Source of the DNA: Chloroflexota bacterium
Lineage (GTDB): Bacteria > Chloroflexota > Limnocylindria > Limnocylindrales > CSP1-4
DNA: 8,511 nucleotides
Assembly: GCA_021785115.1 (NCBI GenBank)
Contig: JAJYGO010000458.1
Coordinates: 1-8,511, forward strand
Direction: 5' to 3'
A program made the position numbers and the translations under genes. Position 1 is the stretch's first letter, and every line of letters begins with the position of its first letter. The notes under the pieces were generated by a model that was given only the letters and a program-made list of their open reading frames with translations, was not told the DNA's origin and ran no database searches. This document shows positions 1 through 8,511 of the stretch, one piece after another.

Positions 1-1
1 G

Positions 2-634
2 GAACACGAGCACGCCCAGCGCCTCGACAGCGTTCTTCCAGCCGTTGAGTGGGGTGTGGCTGCCAGTCCAGCTCGCCTGCAACTGGAGGCTCACGCCGAG
101 GACTTCCCGGGCCGCCGCCGCGAGATCGTCGGACGGGGTCTCCATCGTTGCGGAGCCAACAAGCGCGACCGGAGGGGTGTCGGGTTCGAGCTCGAGTGCG
201 ACCTCCCGCCGGTAGGCCGCATTCCGAAGCGCCAGGATCATGTCTGGCGAGTAGCTGCCGGGGGACTCACCGGGAATTCGGCGGAAGTCGCTGTTTCGTA
301 CGGTGAAGTCACGTGGGGCGGCGGGCAGGTAGAACGATGCGAGTGGCCGCCGGTAGACGTGGGCGCACTTGCGGAGCTGCCCAATCGTGGGGCGTTCCGT
401 GCCGGCTTCCCAGTCGGCGAGTCGTTCGGCGCGCACCCCGATCTTCTTGGCGGCTACGTCGAGCGGGAGGCGCAACGTCAATCGCGCCCAGCCGACCATG
501 GCCGGGTTGCAGATCGCGTAGTGGCGCTTTCGCGATGGGTGAGGCTCGGGCGGGGCGGGCTGCATCGGAGGGTCCCAGAATCCGGGCTGGTCGGGCCTCG
601 TTCTGCCACGCCGTCGTGCCGGCTTGCGTGTCAC
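2..634 (-). CDS. XRE-type HTH / ImmA-IrrE family protein, partial (C-terminus off the left edge)
   Basis: The reading frame is open from GTG 634 to the left window edge (211 codons) and overlaps no other credible gene. Residues about 46-95 form a helix-turn-helix of the type that precedes ImmA/IrrE domains: AAKKIGVRAERLADWEAG, then RPTIGQLRK, then the hallmark YRRPLASFYLPAAP, then DFRR near residue 119. The visible end, NGWKNAVEALGVLVF, matches the usual entry into an ImmA/IrrE peptidase domain. The HExxH zinc site would lie outside the window, so catalysis cannot be judged. Start choice: GTG 634 has GGAGGA at 638-643, with rather short spacing. ATG 658 and ATG 565 are in-frame alternatives. 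ATG 499 is unlikely because it falls inside the conserved NPAMVGWAR helix. Residues 1-38 are Arg/Pro rich and may be disordered. Such proteins act as regulators or as antitoxin-like partners of nuclease toxins in defence loci. The gene is divergent from hsdM, so control of hsdM is possible but inferred. Confidence 0.82.
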   Translation of the reverse strand, partial: MTRKPARRRGRTRPDQPGFWDPPMQPAPPEPHPSRKRHYAICNPAMVGWARLTLRLPLDVAAKKIGVRAERLADWEAGTERPTIGQLRKCAHVYRRPLASFYLPAAPRDFTVRNSDFRRIPGESPGSYSPDMILALRNAAYRREVALELEPDTPPVALVGSATMETPSDDLAAAAREVLGVSLQLQASWTGSHTPLNGWKNAVEALGVLVF

Positions 635-663
635 GTCTCCTCCGCCAACGGCAGCCATGGGAC

Positions 664-669
664 ATCGTA
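664..669 (-). promoter_or_regulatory. Candidate -10 element (TACGAT) for the HTH/ImmA-IrrE gene
   Basis: On the minus strand TACGAT fits the TAnnnT pattern of high-GC sigma70-type promoters. A transcript would begin near 657, giving a leader of about 23 nt that contains the GGAGGA site in front of GTG 634. ATG 658 would then be at or just before the 5' end. No convincing -35 hexamer stands 16-18 nt upstream, so this is only a candidate. Confidence 0.25.
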
Positions 670-726
670 GCCTGCGGACTCGCCGGGTGGCGACCTGTTG
701 TACGCGGGCGCCCTGCCATGGGAATC

Positions 727-766
727 GCGGCAGCGCCCCTTGAACATCCAACAACGGCGCTGCCGC
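727..766. promoter_or_regulatory. Perfect 11-bp inverted repeat in the divergent promoter region, candidate operator
   Basis: The left arm GCGGCAGCGCC (727-737) and right arm GGCGCTGCCGC (756-766) are exact reverse complements separated by 18 nt. The repeat lies between two divergent genes and encloses a TTGAAC hexamer (740-745). Its right arm ends 2 nt before a TACAGT hexamer (769-774). No T-run follows on either strand, so an intrinsic terminator is unlikely. A paired half-site operator for a dimeric regulator is the natural reading, and the divergent HTH protein is an obvious candidate binder. A hairpin in DNA or RNA is an alternative. Binding is inferred from position only. Confidence 0.45.
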
Positions 767-768
767 AG

Positions 769-774
769 TACAGT
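769..774 (+). promoter_or_regulatory. Candidate -10 element (TACAGT) for the hsd operon
   Basis: TACAGT fits TAnnnT and sits 38 nt before the hsdM ATG. A start near 781 would leave a leader of about 32 nt containing the AGGAGGG site. The only -35-like hexamer nearby, TTGAAC at 740-745, is 23 nt upstream, which is too far for a standard spacer. The call therefore rests on the -10 alone. Confidence 0.25.
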
Positions 775-796
775 CCGAATGGACGGGGCAGGGCGC

Positions 797-803
797 AGGA
801 GGG
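797..803 (+). promoter_or_regulatory. Ribosome binding site of hsdM
   Basis: AGGAGGG is followed by 9 nt and then ATG 813. It is a near-consensus Shine-Dalgarno site and is the main reason for choosing that start. Confidence 0.75.
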
Positions 804-812
804 CGACGGCAG

Positions 813-2361
<1,549 letters not shown>

Positions 2362-2372
<11 letters not shown>

Positions 2373-3670
2373 GTGGGCCTCCGCGAAGCTTGGCGACGTC
2401 TGCGATCTCTTCGATGCGCCTCACCAGACGGCACCCCCTTTCTCAGGATGGGCCAGTCGTATACCTCAACGTCGGCGACATTCACAAGGGACGCGTTGAG
2501 CTTCGACTGTCTGGCCGTGTCAGTGAGGATGCCGCTCGTGCGTGGTCGGGCCGAGTGACCCCACGGGCAGGCGATGTAGTCTTCGGCTACGAGGCGACCG
2601 TCGGCGAGGCCGCGCTTCTGACCTCAGACCACCGCTGGTGTCTCGGGCGCCGAGTGGGCCTCCTCCGTCCACGACCCGACCGGATCGACCCGCGGTTCCT
2701 CGTCTACTCTTGGTATACCCCTCGGTTCCAGGAGACACTCAGGGCCAACCGCGTCGGCGGCACGACGATCGAAAGCATTCGGCTCACCGACCTGCCCACC
2801 TGGACGATTCAGCTGCCGGATCTCGACGAGCAGCATCGGATCGCGGGCATCCTCGGCGCACTCGACGACAAGATCGGCCTGAACCGGCGGATGAGCCAGG
2901 TACTGGAGACAACGGCGCGGGCGCTCTTCCAGTCATGGTTCGTCGACTTCGATCCCGTGCGCGCCAAAGCCGAAAGACACGATACGGGGTTGCCCGAGCA
3001 GCTCGCCGACCTGTTCCCTGACGCGCTCGAAGACTCTGAACTCGGTGAGATTCCGTCAGGGTGGCACGTAGCCCCTCTCGACAGCGAGTTCGAGCTGACA
3101 ATGGGCCAATCGCCGCCCGGTGACACGTATAACGACATCGGCAATGGACCTCCCTTCTACCAGGGTCGTGTGGATTTCGGTTTCCGTTTCCCGACCCGAC
3201 GCGTCTATTGCACAGCGCCTACCCGCTTTGCACGGGCAGGTGACACCCTCGTCAGCGTGAGGGCGCCCGTAGGTGACACGAATATCGCGTGGGAAGACTG
3301 TGCGATCGGACGCGGCATAGCGGCAGTGCGGCACAGGACCACGAACCGGACGTACACGTACGAGTTCATGCGGTCGCTGGCTTCCGTGTTCGCACGCTTC
3401 AACGCTGAAGGCACCGTCTTCGGATCGATCGGCAAGAGGGACTTTCACGAAATCCCCTGCATCGTCCCGCCCCCCAGCCTCGTAACGCTCTTTGGGCGCC
3501 TCACAGGCCCGGTGGACAATCGAATCGAGTCTGGGGAGCGTGAAGCCCGGATTCTTGCCTCTGTGCGCGACGTCCTGTTGCCGAAGCTCATCTCGGGCGA
3601 CCTCCAGATCAAGGATGCGGAACGAAGCACACGGACATTGACCGAGCGCTCACCGGCGAGCCGGGTATGA
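2362..3670 (+). CDS. hsdS: Type I restriction-modification specificity subunit HsdS, with an apparent single-base frameshift near the N-terminus
   Basis: HsdS binds DNA through two target-recognition domains and holds HsdM and HsdR. The family-like N-terminus starts at ATG 2362 (GGGAG at 2350-2354): [20 protein letters not shown], then HQTAP. This frame closes at 2499. The family sequence resumes one frame over at [17 protein letters not shown] and runs to the stop at 3670. Deleting one C from the C5 run at 2434-2438 joins them as HQTAPLSQDGP and gives 435 residues, a normal length. In the repaired protein, TRD1 spans about 1-150. The central conserved helices span about 153-203 ([37 protein letters not shown]). 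TRD2 spans about 228-370 ([34 protein letters not shown]), and the distal helix about 373-418 ([16 protein letters not shown]). Without repair, GTG 2369 or ATG 2414 would give a full-length-like protein with a foreign N-terminus. The stop overlaps hsdR as ATGA. The target sequence cannot be read from the protein. Confidence 0.93.
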
Positions 3671-6600
3671 GCGGCGCCTTCACGGAGTCCGTCGTCGAGG
3701 AGGCCGCTCTCGAGTGGCTCGCGGCCCTTGGCTACGAAATCCTCCACGGGCCCGAGATCGCAGTAGGGGAGCCTGCCGCCGAGCGGACCGATCCCGGATA
3801 CCGCGACGTCATCCTCGATCGACGGCTGCGACAGGCGCTCGTCCGGCTCAACCCCGACCTGCCGGCGGTCGCCCTCGACGACGCGTACCGCAAGCTGACC
3901 GGGGTGGATGCGCCCAGCCTGCTCGCCCGCAACCGGGCGGTCCACCGGATGCTGGTGGATGGTGTCACCGTCGAGTACGCGCGGCCCGACGGCTCGATCG
4001 CTGGCGCGCAGGCACGCGTGATCGACTTCGAGCATCCGGAGGCGAACGACTGGGTCGCGGTCAACCAGTTCACCGTGGCGGAGGGCCAGCACACGCGCCG
4101 GCCTGACGTCCTCATCTTTATCAACGGCCTGCCGCTCGGGGTGATCGAGCTCAAGAACCCCGCCGATGAACAGGCCACGGTCTGGTCTGCGTTCCATCAG
4201 CTCGAGACCTACCAGGCGGAGATCCCGGCACTCTTCGCGTCCAACGAGGTGCTCGTCGCCTCGGACGGGACCCAGGCACGCATCGGGGCGCTCGGCGCCG
4301 GCCGCGAATGGTTCAAGCCGTGGCGCACCATCGACGGGCGGGCCGACGCGCCGGCGAGCATGCCCGCGCTCCAGGTCGTCCTCGAGGGCGTGTTCGAGCA
4401 TCGGCGGTTCCTTGACCTTGTGCGTCACTTCGTGGTCTCCGAGGATCCGGGCGACGGACTCCTATCCAAGAAGGTGGCGGGATACCACCAGTTCCATGCC
4501 GTGAAGGTAGCGCTCGAGGAGACCCTCCGGGCGGCACGGGGCGGGCGAGTTGCCGAAGTGCCCGGTCGCTGGGAGGCAGGACTCCAGCCGGGCGGCGAGC
4601 CCGGTGACCGCCGGGTCGGCGTCGTGTGGCACACCCAGGGCTCCGGCAAGAGCCTGACGATGGCCTTCTACGCCGGGCGGGTGATCCTCGAGCCCGCCAT
4701 GGCGAACCCGACGATCGTCGTAATTACCGACCGCAACGACCTCGACGACCAGCTCTTCGGCACCTTCGCGCGCTGCCAGGACTTGCTGCGCCAGGATCCC
4801 GTGCAGGCGGCGGATCGCGCCGACCTCCGATCCAAGCTGCGGGTGGCCGCGGGCGGGGTCGTCTTCACCACCATCCAGAAGTTCCTGCCCGAGGAGACGG
4901 GCGATCGCCACCCGGTGCTGTCGGAACGGCGCAACGTCGTCGTCATCGCCGACGAAGCACATCGCAGCCAGTACGGCTTCGACGCCAGGGTCAACACGCA
5001 GACCGGCGTGGTGACCTACGGGTATGCCCAGCAGGTGCGCGACGCCCTGCCCAATGCGTCCTTCATCGGCTTCACGGGCACCCCCATCGAGACCACCGAC
5101 GCGAGCACGCGCGCCGTCTTCGGCGACTACATCAGCGTGTATGACATCGGACGCGCAGTGGCCGACGGGGCGACCGTCCCGATCTACTACGAGAGCCGCC
5201 TAGCCAGGCTCGACCTGGCGGAGTCCGAGCGCCCCCGCATCGATCCCGACTTCGAGGAGGCCACCGAGGGCGAGGAGGTCGAGCGCAAGGAGCGCCTGAA
5301 GTCGAAGTGGGCGCAGCTCGAGGCGGTGGTCGGCGCCGAGCATCGCCTGCACCTGGTCGCGCGCGACCTCGTGGCGCACTTCGAGAACCGCCTCGACGCC
5401 ATGGACGGCAAGGCCATGGTCGTCACCATGAGCCGGCGCATCGCGGTCGCGCTGTATCGCGAGATCGCCGCCCTGCGCCCCGAGTGGACCGCCGACACCG
5501 ACGACGCGGGCGCCCTCAAGGTCGTCATGACGGGCTCCGCCGCCGATCCCCTCGACTGGCAGCCGCATATCCGCAACAAGGCCCGCCGCGAGGCGCTCGC
5601 CCAGCGCTTCCGAGACCCGGTCGACCCTTTCCGCGTGGTCATCGTGCGCGACATGTGGCTGACCGGCTTTGACGCTCCCTCGCTCCACACGATGTACCTC
5701 GACAAACCGATGCGCGGGCACGGCCTGATGCAGGCGATCGCTCGGGTGAACCGTGTCTTCCGCGACAAGCCGGGCGGTCTCGTGGTCGACTATCTCGGAC
5801 TCGCCGACGAGCTGCGCCAGGCGCTCGCGGTCTACACCGAGTCGGGCGGCACGGGGGACACCGCCCTCGACCAGTCCATGGCGACCAGTGTCATGCGCGA
5901 GAAGGTCGAGATCTGCCGGGGACTCTTCCACAGCTTCGACTGGTCGCGCTGGATGATCGGCACTGCCCAGGAGCGCGTGTCGCTCCTCCCGCAGGCGCAG
6001 GAGCACATCCTCGCGCTCGAGGATGGCAAGGCACGCCTGTTGCGCGCAGTGGCCGAGCTCTCCCGAGCGTTCGCGCTCGCGGTGCCGTCGGACGAGGCGC
6101 TCGCGGTGCGCGACGACGTGGGCTTCTTCCAGGCCGTGCGCGCCGTACTGGTCAAGGGCGCTCCGGGCGAGCGACGCAGCGACGAGGAGCTCGACCACGC
6201 CATCCGCCAGATCGTCTCGCGCGCCGTCGTCAGCGACGAGATCGTCGACATCTTCGCCGCAGCGGGCCTGCGCAAGCCCGACATCTCGATCCTCTCGGAC
6301 GAGTTCCTCGCCGAGGTGCGCGAACTCCCCCAGCGCAACGTGGCGGTCGAACTGCTGCAGAAGTTGCTGGCAGGCGAGATCCGGACCCGCTCCCGGCGCA
6401 ACGTGGTCGAGGCGCGCTCCTTCGCCGCCATGCTCGAGCGGGCCCTGCGCGCGTATCAGAACCGGGCCATCGAGACCGCCCAGGTGATCGAGGAGCTGAT
6501 CGCGCTGGCGCAGGAGATGCGCGCGGCCGACGCGCGCGGCGAGGCCTTGGGGCTCTCGGCGGACGAGCTGGCCTTCTACGACGCGCTCGAGACCAACGAC

Positions 6601-6843
6601 AGCGCCGTGGCGGTGCTGGGGGACGAGACGCTGCGGACCATCGCGCGCGAGCTGGTCGCGTCGGTGCGGGGCAACGTCACCATCGACTGGACCGTCCGTG
6701 AAGATGTGCGCGCGCACCTGCGGGTGCTCGTCAAACGCATCCTGCGGAAGCACGGCTACCCGCCCGACAAGCAGGAGCGCGCCACCCTCACCGTGCTCGA
6801 GCAGGCCGAGGTGCTCTCGGAGCACTGGGCGACGGCCGCGTAG
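3667..6843 (+). CDS. hsdR: Type I restriction endonuclease motor/nuclease subunit HsdR
   Basis: This 1058-residue protein cuts unmethylated DNA after ATP-driven translocation, as a subunit of the R2M2S complex. The N-terminal HSDR_N nuclease domain (about 5-215) has the PD-(D/E)xK residues D147 and E161-L-K163 (RRPDVLIF ... GVIELKN), plus the QxxxY motif Q178/Y182 found in HsdR nucleases. The superfamily 2 motor follows: Walker A TQGSGKS (323-329, K328), [11 protein letters not shown] (428-438, DEAH box), [10 protein letters not shown] (469-478), VVTMSRR (585-591), [20 protein letters not shown] (661-680) and motif [14 protein letters not shown] (689-700). The C-terminal half (about 790-1055) matches the DUF3387-like region of HsdR, with [34 protein letters not shown] and [14 protein letters not shown]. 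All catalytic residues seen are intact. The ATG overlaps the hsdS stop as ATGA, so translation is probably coupled. It is the last gene of the operon. Confidence 0.97.
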   Translation: MSGAFTESVVEEAALEWLAALGYEILHGPEIAVGEPAAERTDPGYRDVILDRRLRQALVRLNPDLPAVALDDAYRKLTGVDAPSLLARNRAVHRMLVDGVTVEYARPDGSIAGAQARVIDFEHPEANDWVAVNQFTVAEGQHTRRPDVLIFINGLPLGVIELKNPADEQATVWSAFHQLETYQAEIPALFASNEVLVASDGTQARIGALGAGREWFKPWRTIDGRADAPASMPALQVVLEGVFEHRRFLDLVRHFVVSEDPGDGLLSKKVAGYHQFHAVKVALEETLRAARGGRVAEVPGRWEAGLQPGGEPGDRRVGVVWHTQGSGKSLTMAFYAGRVILEPAMANPTIVVITDRNDLDDQLFGTFARCQDLLRQDPVQAADRADLRSKLRVAAGGVVFTTIQKFLPEETGDRHPVLSERRNVVVIADEAHRSQYGFDARVNTQTGVVTYGYAQQVRDALPNASFIGFTGTPIETTDASTRAVFGDYISVYDIGRAVADGATVPIYYESRLARLDLAESERPRIDPDFEEATEGEEVERKERLKSKWAQLEAVVGAEHRLHLVARDLVAHFENRLDAMDGKAMVVTMSRRIAVALYREIAALRPEWTADTDDAGALKVVMTGSAADPLDWQPHIRNKARREALAQRFRDPVDPFRVVIVRDMWLTGFDAPSLHTMYLDKPMRGHGLMQAIARVNRVFRDKPGGLVVDYLGLADELRQALAVYTESGGTGDTALDQSMATSVMREKVEICRGLFHSFDWSRWMIGTAQERVSLLPQAQEHILALEDGKARLLRAVAELSRAFALAVPSDEALAVRDDVGFFQAVRAVLVKGAPGERRSDEELDHAIRQIVSRAVVSDEIVDIFAAAGLRKPDISILSDEFLAEVRELPQRNVAVELLQKLLAGEIRTRSRRNVVEARSFAAMLERALRAYQNRAIETAQVIEELIALAQEMRAADARGEALGLSADELAFYDALETNDSAVAVLGDETLRTIARELVASVRGNVTIDWTVREDVRAHLRVLVKRILRKHGYPPDKQERATLTVLEQAEVLSEHWATAA

Positions 6844-7041
6844 GGTTGAAGGGCGCCGGCAGCTCGTTACGACGCTTGACATCGGCGGGTCCCGCACACC
6901 GCTCCGTCCTCCCGTCGTCATGAGCGACGAGACCCTGCGAGGGCCGAAACTGAGGGGCGGGGCGCCTTCTCGCTCACGTGGTCCGATACGGGCTCGGCTC
7001 GCACGTCAGCGACTTACGGCCCGACGAGGGCGTCACTGGCG
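6844..7041. other. Gap between the convergent ends of hsdR and the next gene; no gene seen
   Basis: This 198-nt stretch separates two convergent stop codons. I found no credible coding frame, no tRNA-like arm pattern and no hairpin followed by a T-run on either strand. A perfect TTGACA at 6876-6881 has no -10 partner at the right distance. A weak pairing of GCGAG with CTCGC around 6938-6974 is too interrupted to call a terminator. Confidence 0.6.
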
Positions 7042-7851
7042 CTACCCGCGCACGGTCTTGACCCGACGCCGTAGCGCGGCGTACGCATCCAGCGGCGTTC
7101 GGCCTGACTCGACGACCTCGCGCCCGGTCTTCACCTCGACGGCCCCGATCTCCCAGCGCCCGTCGGGCCTCCACTCCGGGAGCGGTCCGTCGCAGCGCAG
7201 CGCCCACCCCGTGAGAGCCTGCTCGAGCTCGGTGAGCCCGTCTGCGGCACTTGCGAGCCACTCGAGGAGCGTCTGCAAGGCCTCGGAGATCGCGTCCGCC
7301 CCCGTGGCCTCGTGTCCATGTCTGCGGAATGGATTGCCCGGTTCGAGGAGCAGAGCGACCGCCTTCATGGCCCGGCCCGTTTCAGGATCCCGCTCCTCCC
7401 GCTCGAGCTCGATGGTGCACCGGTCGCCGAGCTGGAATGGCTCGAGTACTCGACGGCACACCGCCTCGGCGAGCTCGTCGCAGCCGACGACGTCGAGCAC
7501 CTGCACAGCCTCTGCTGGTTGGCCCGCGTCCTCAAGCTGATCGGCCAGCATGGCAGCCTCGTTCTTGGCCCGGTCCGGGTCGCCGGCCCGCTTCCACACG
7601 AGGACGGCGTTGGTCGGATCGCCGGCGTCCAGCCAGGCTCGTACGGCCTGCAGTGGCTCGTGGGCGTGCTCCCACTCGGTCGCCGCGTCGGCGAACTCCC
7701 GGCGCGCGTGCCGATCGTCACCGATGCTGCGGGCGCGTGCCTCGTGATACCGGGCCCGAGCAGCCGGGTCGGTCAGCCGGTCGTGGATCTCGCCATCCAC
7801 CATCCGCATGACCCGAATGAGCGCCGCCGTCGTGCGCGGCGACCAGCTCAT
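7042..7851 (-). CDS. Uncharacterised helical-repeat (TPR-like) protein
   Basis: I do not recognise this family. From ATG 7851 the protein has 269 residues. AGGGA stands 5 nt before this ATG, which decided the start. The frame stays open upstream to a TTG at 8043, but the added 64 residues are Ala/Pro/Arg rich and look non-coding. Third codon positions are strongly GC biased, which supports coding on this strand. Residues about 50-140 are amphipathic helices with a TPR/Sel1-like rhythm (EPLQAVRAWLDAGDPTNAV, then VWKRAGDPDRAKNEAAMLAD, then LEDAGQPAEAVQVLD), with the GDP turn seen twice. A mixed segment (145-175) and another helical block (183-218) follow. The C-terminus (232-269), RWEIGAVEVKTGREVVES then a helix, suggests a small beta-helix unit. 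There is no signal peptide and no membrane segment. It converges on hsdR, so it is not part of that operon. A scaffold or protein-binding role is only a guess. Confidence 0.65.
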   Translation of the reverse strand: MSWSPRTTAALIRVMRMVDGEIHDRLTDPAARARYHEARARSIGDDRHARREFADAATEWEHAHEPLQAVRAWLDAGDPTNAVLVWKRAGDPDRAKNEAAMLADQLEDAGQPAEAVQVLDVVGCDELAEAVCRRVLEPFQLGDRCTIELEREERDPETGRAMKAVALLLEPGNPFRRHGHEATGADAISEALQTLLEWLASAADGLTELEQALTGWALRCDGPLPEWRPDGRWEIGAVEVKTGREVVESGRTPLDAYAALRRRVKTVRG

Positions 7852-8043
7852 CTCGGTCCCTGCCGGGGGAGGCCAACTGCGCGGCTGGCTGGCGACCGCG
7901 TAGGTCTCGCGTGGGCGCGTCCACGCCGCCATCGCGACGCGTGATGCGCTCGCCATACCCGCAACGACCGCGCCAGCGGGCCGGGCGGAGATCGCGGGTC
8001 CATCCAAGACGCCCTGGGCGGGACTGCGACGCGAGGTATCCAA
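7852..8043. other. Apparent intergenic stretch between two minus-strand genes
   Basis: The stretch is open in the frame of the downstream TPR-like gene, with a TTG at 8043 directly after the TGA at 8044-8046. Its translation is low in complexity and gives no family resemblance. It may be a leader or promoter region for the TPR-like gene, or a poorly conserved N-terminal extension of it. I see no convincing promoter hexamers. Confidence 0.4.
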
Positions 8044-8334
8044 TCAGGCCGCCTCCCGCAGTTCGGATGTCAGCGGAAGCATGTCGGCGCGGGCCCGGTG
8101 CATCACCGTGAAGTCGTACGGGGCGATCCCGCCCCAGGACCGCAGCCGCTCGTCGGCGAGCACGCCCGCCCGGTAGGCGCTGCACCCCGCCCATGCCGCG
8201 AGCTCGCGGCAGCCCTCCTCCTCCGTCAGTTCGAGCACGACCATGCGGTCGTCGACGGCGTACGAGCGCAGTTCGTGGCGGACGCCGGGTGCGCTGGCCA
8301 CGACGTCGATGCAGGCCGTGACGGACCGCTGGGC
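8044..8334 (-). CDS. Uncharacterised small protein, 5' end lost at the junction with the PilM-like fragment
   Basis: I do not recognise this family. About 95 residues are readable up to a TGA at 8044-8046. They include AVDDRMVVLELTEEEGCREL, WAGCSAYRAGVLADERLRSW and GGIAPYDFTVMHRARADMLP. The frame has GC-biased third positions and a plausible beta-then-helix pattern. The frame continues upstream to a TTG at 8367, but that part overlaps codons of the PilM-like fragment read in another frame, so the true start is unlikely to be there. GTG 8301 is a possible internal start without a ribosome site. More probably the 5' part of the gene is missing because unrelated sequence begins near 8333. It reads in the same direction as the TPR-like gene, 192 nt upstream of its chosen start. 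Confidence 0.5.
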   Translation of the reverse strand, partial: AQRSVTACIDVVASAPGVRHELRSYAVDDRMVVLELTEEEGCRELAAWAGCSAYRAGVLADERLRSWGGIAPYDFTVMHRARADMLPLTSELREAA

Positions 8335-8511
8335 CGGCAGCGCGGACGGCAGCCTCATACTCGGCAAGGATCGGTCCGGGCATGACCGCAGCCAGCACTT
8401 TGCACTCGGATTTATTTTCGGCCAGCACCTGGTAGCTCACGCTGGCGTGCTCCACATCGAAGGGAACCATTTTACGCAGGCGGAAGCGCACCACGGGAAT
8501 GGCTTCGGCAG
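8333..8511 (-). CDS. PilM-like type IV pilus assembly protein, internal fragment (both ends missing)
   Basis: The minus strand from the right edge reads AEAIPVVRFRLRKMVPFDVE, HASVSYQVLAENKSECKVLA, AVMPGPILAEYEAAVRAAG. This resembles the stretch of PilM, an actin-like cytoplasmic platform protein of type IV pili, where a basic RF(R/K)LKKM-type helix, a VPF-VEHA-VSYQ strand and an EYE-A-RAAG helix occur in order. I associate the wording VLAAVMPGPILAEYEAAVRAAG most with acidobacterial PilM-type proteins; this is from memory. After RAAG the family normally goes on with an aromatic-x-PG turn, but here the frame passes into PAVRHGL, which is the neighbouring gene read out of frame. The fragment is about 59% G+C, against about 71% just to its left, and uses AAT, AAA and GAA codons that are rare elsewhere. 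It is probably not native to this locus. Confidence 0.7.

Noticed and set aside
3445..4428. 327-codon minus-strand frame opposite the hsdS/hsdR junction
   Set aside because: It spans two real genes in antisense and has no domain signal.
6876..6881. Perfect TTGACA hexamer after hsdR
   Set aside because: No -10 element stands 15-20 nt downstream and no credible gene follows on the plus strand.
5200..6921. 573-codon minus-strand open frame opposite hsdR
   Set aside because: It is antisense to a gene with every HsdR motif intact. Its translation is rich in Arg, His, Val and Gly with no recognisable domain, as expected for a shadow frame in high-GC coding DNA.
6698..7540. 280-codon plus-strand frame running out of hsdR
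   Set aside because: It begins within hsdR in another frame, is dominated by Ser/Arg/Pro, and crosses the intergenic gap and an opposing gene.
7312..7944. 210-codon plus-strand frame opposite the TPR-like gene
   Set aside because: It is codon-phase antisense of the minus-strand gene. The minus strand has the helical repeat pattern, GC-biased third positions and a ribosome site.
7718..8494. 258-codon minus-strand frame taken as one protein
   Set aside because: Only its first part is PilM-like. After about 8333 it reads unrelated DNA out of frame and becomes Arg/Gly rich, so it is a composite and not a gene.

Overview
The window is high-GC bacterial DNA (about 65-71% G+C in the stretches I counted by hand), with strongly GC-biased third codon positions. 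Nothing in it fixes the genus. An actinobacterium or another high-GC soil or environmental lineage fits best. About 180 bases at the right edge differ: they are near 59% G+C and encode part of a PilM-type pilus protein. That end looks like an assembly chimera or recombination scar, which suggests a metagenomic or draft contig.

Layout, left to right. (1) Positions 2-634, minus strand: the first 211 codons of an XRE-type helix-turn-helix / ImmA-IrrE family protein that runs off the left edge. (2) Positions 659-812: a divergent control region with a perfect 11-bp inverted repeat, weak promoter-like hexamers on both strands and a good ribosome binding site. (3) Positions 813-6843, plus strand: a complete type I restriction-modification operon, hsdM-hsdS-hsdR, with overlapping gene ends (11 nt, then 4 nt). 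HsdM is the N6-adenine methyltransferase, HsdS chooses the DNA target, and HsdR is the nuclease/translocase. (4) Positions 6844-7041: a short gap with no gene. (5) Positions 7042-7851, minus strand: an unrecognised helical-repeat protein. (6) Positions 7852-8043: no confident gene. (7) Positions 8044-8334, minus strand: the 3' part of an unrecognised small protein. (8) Positions 8333-8511, minus strand: the PilM-like fragment, joined out of frame to item 7.

HsdM and HsdS would form the methyltransferase that protects host sites. Adding HsdR would give the complex that translocates and cleaves unmodified DNA. The main oddity is in hsdS. Its family-like N-terminus (ATG at 2362) and the rest of the protein lie in different frames, and removing one C from the C5 run at 2434-2438 restores a canonical protein. 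This is a sequencing error, a mutation, or less likely a +1 frameshift site. The divergent HTH/ImmA-IrrE gene may be a regulator or part of a separate defence or toxin-antitoxin pair whose partner lies beyond the left edge. I see no clearly new system; the core is a recognisable type I R-M locus.
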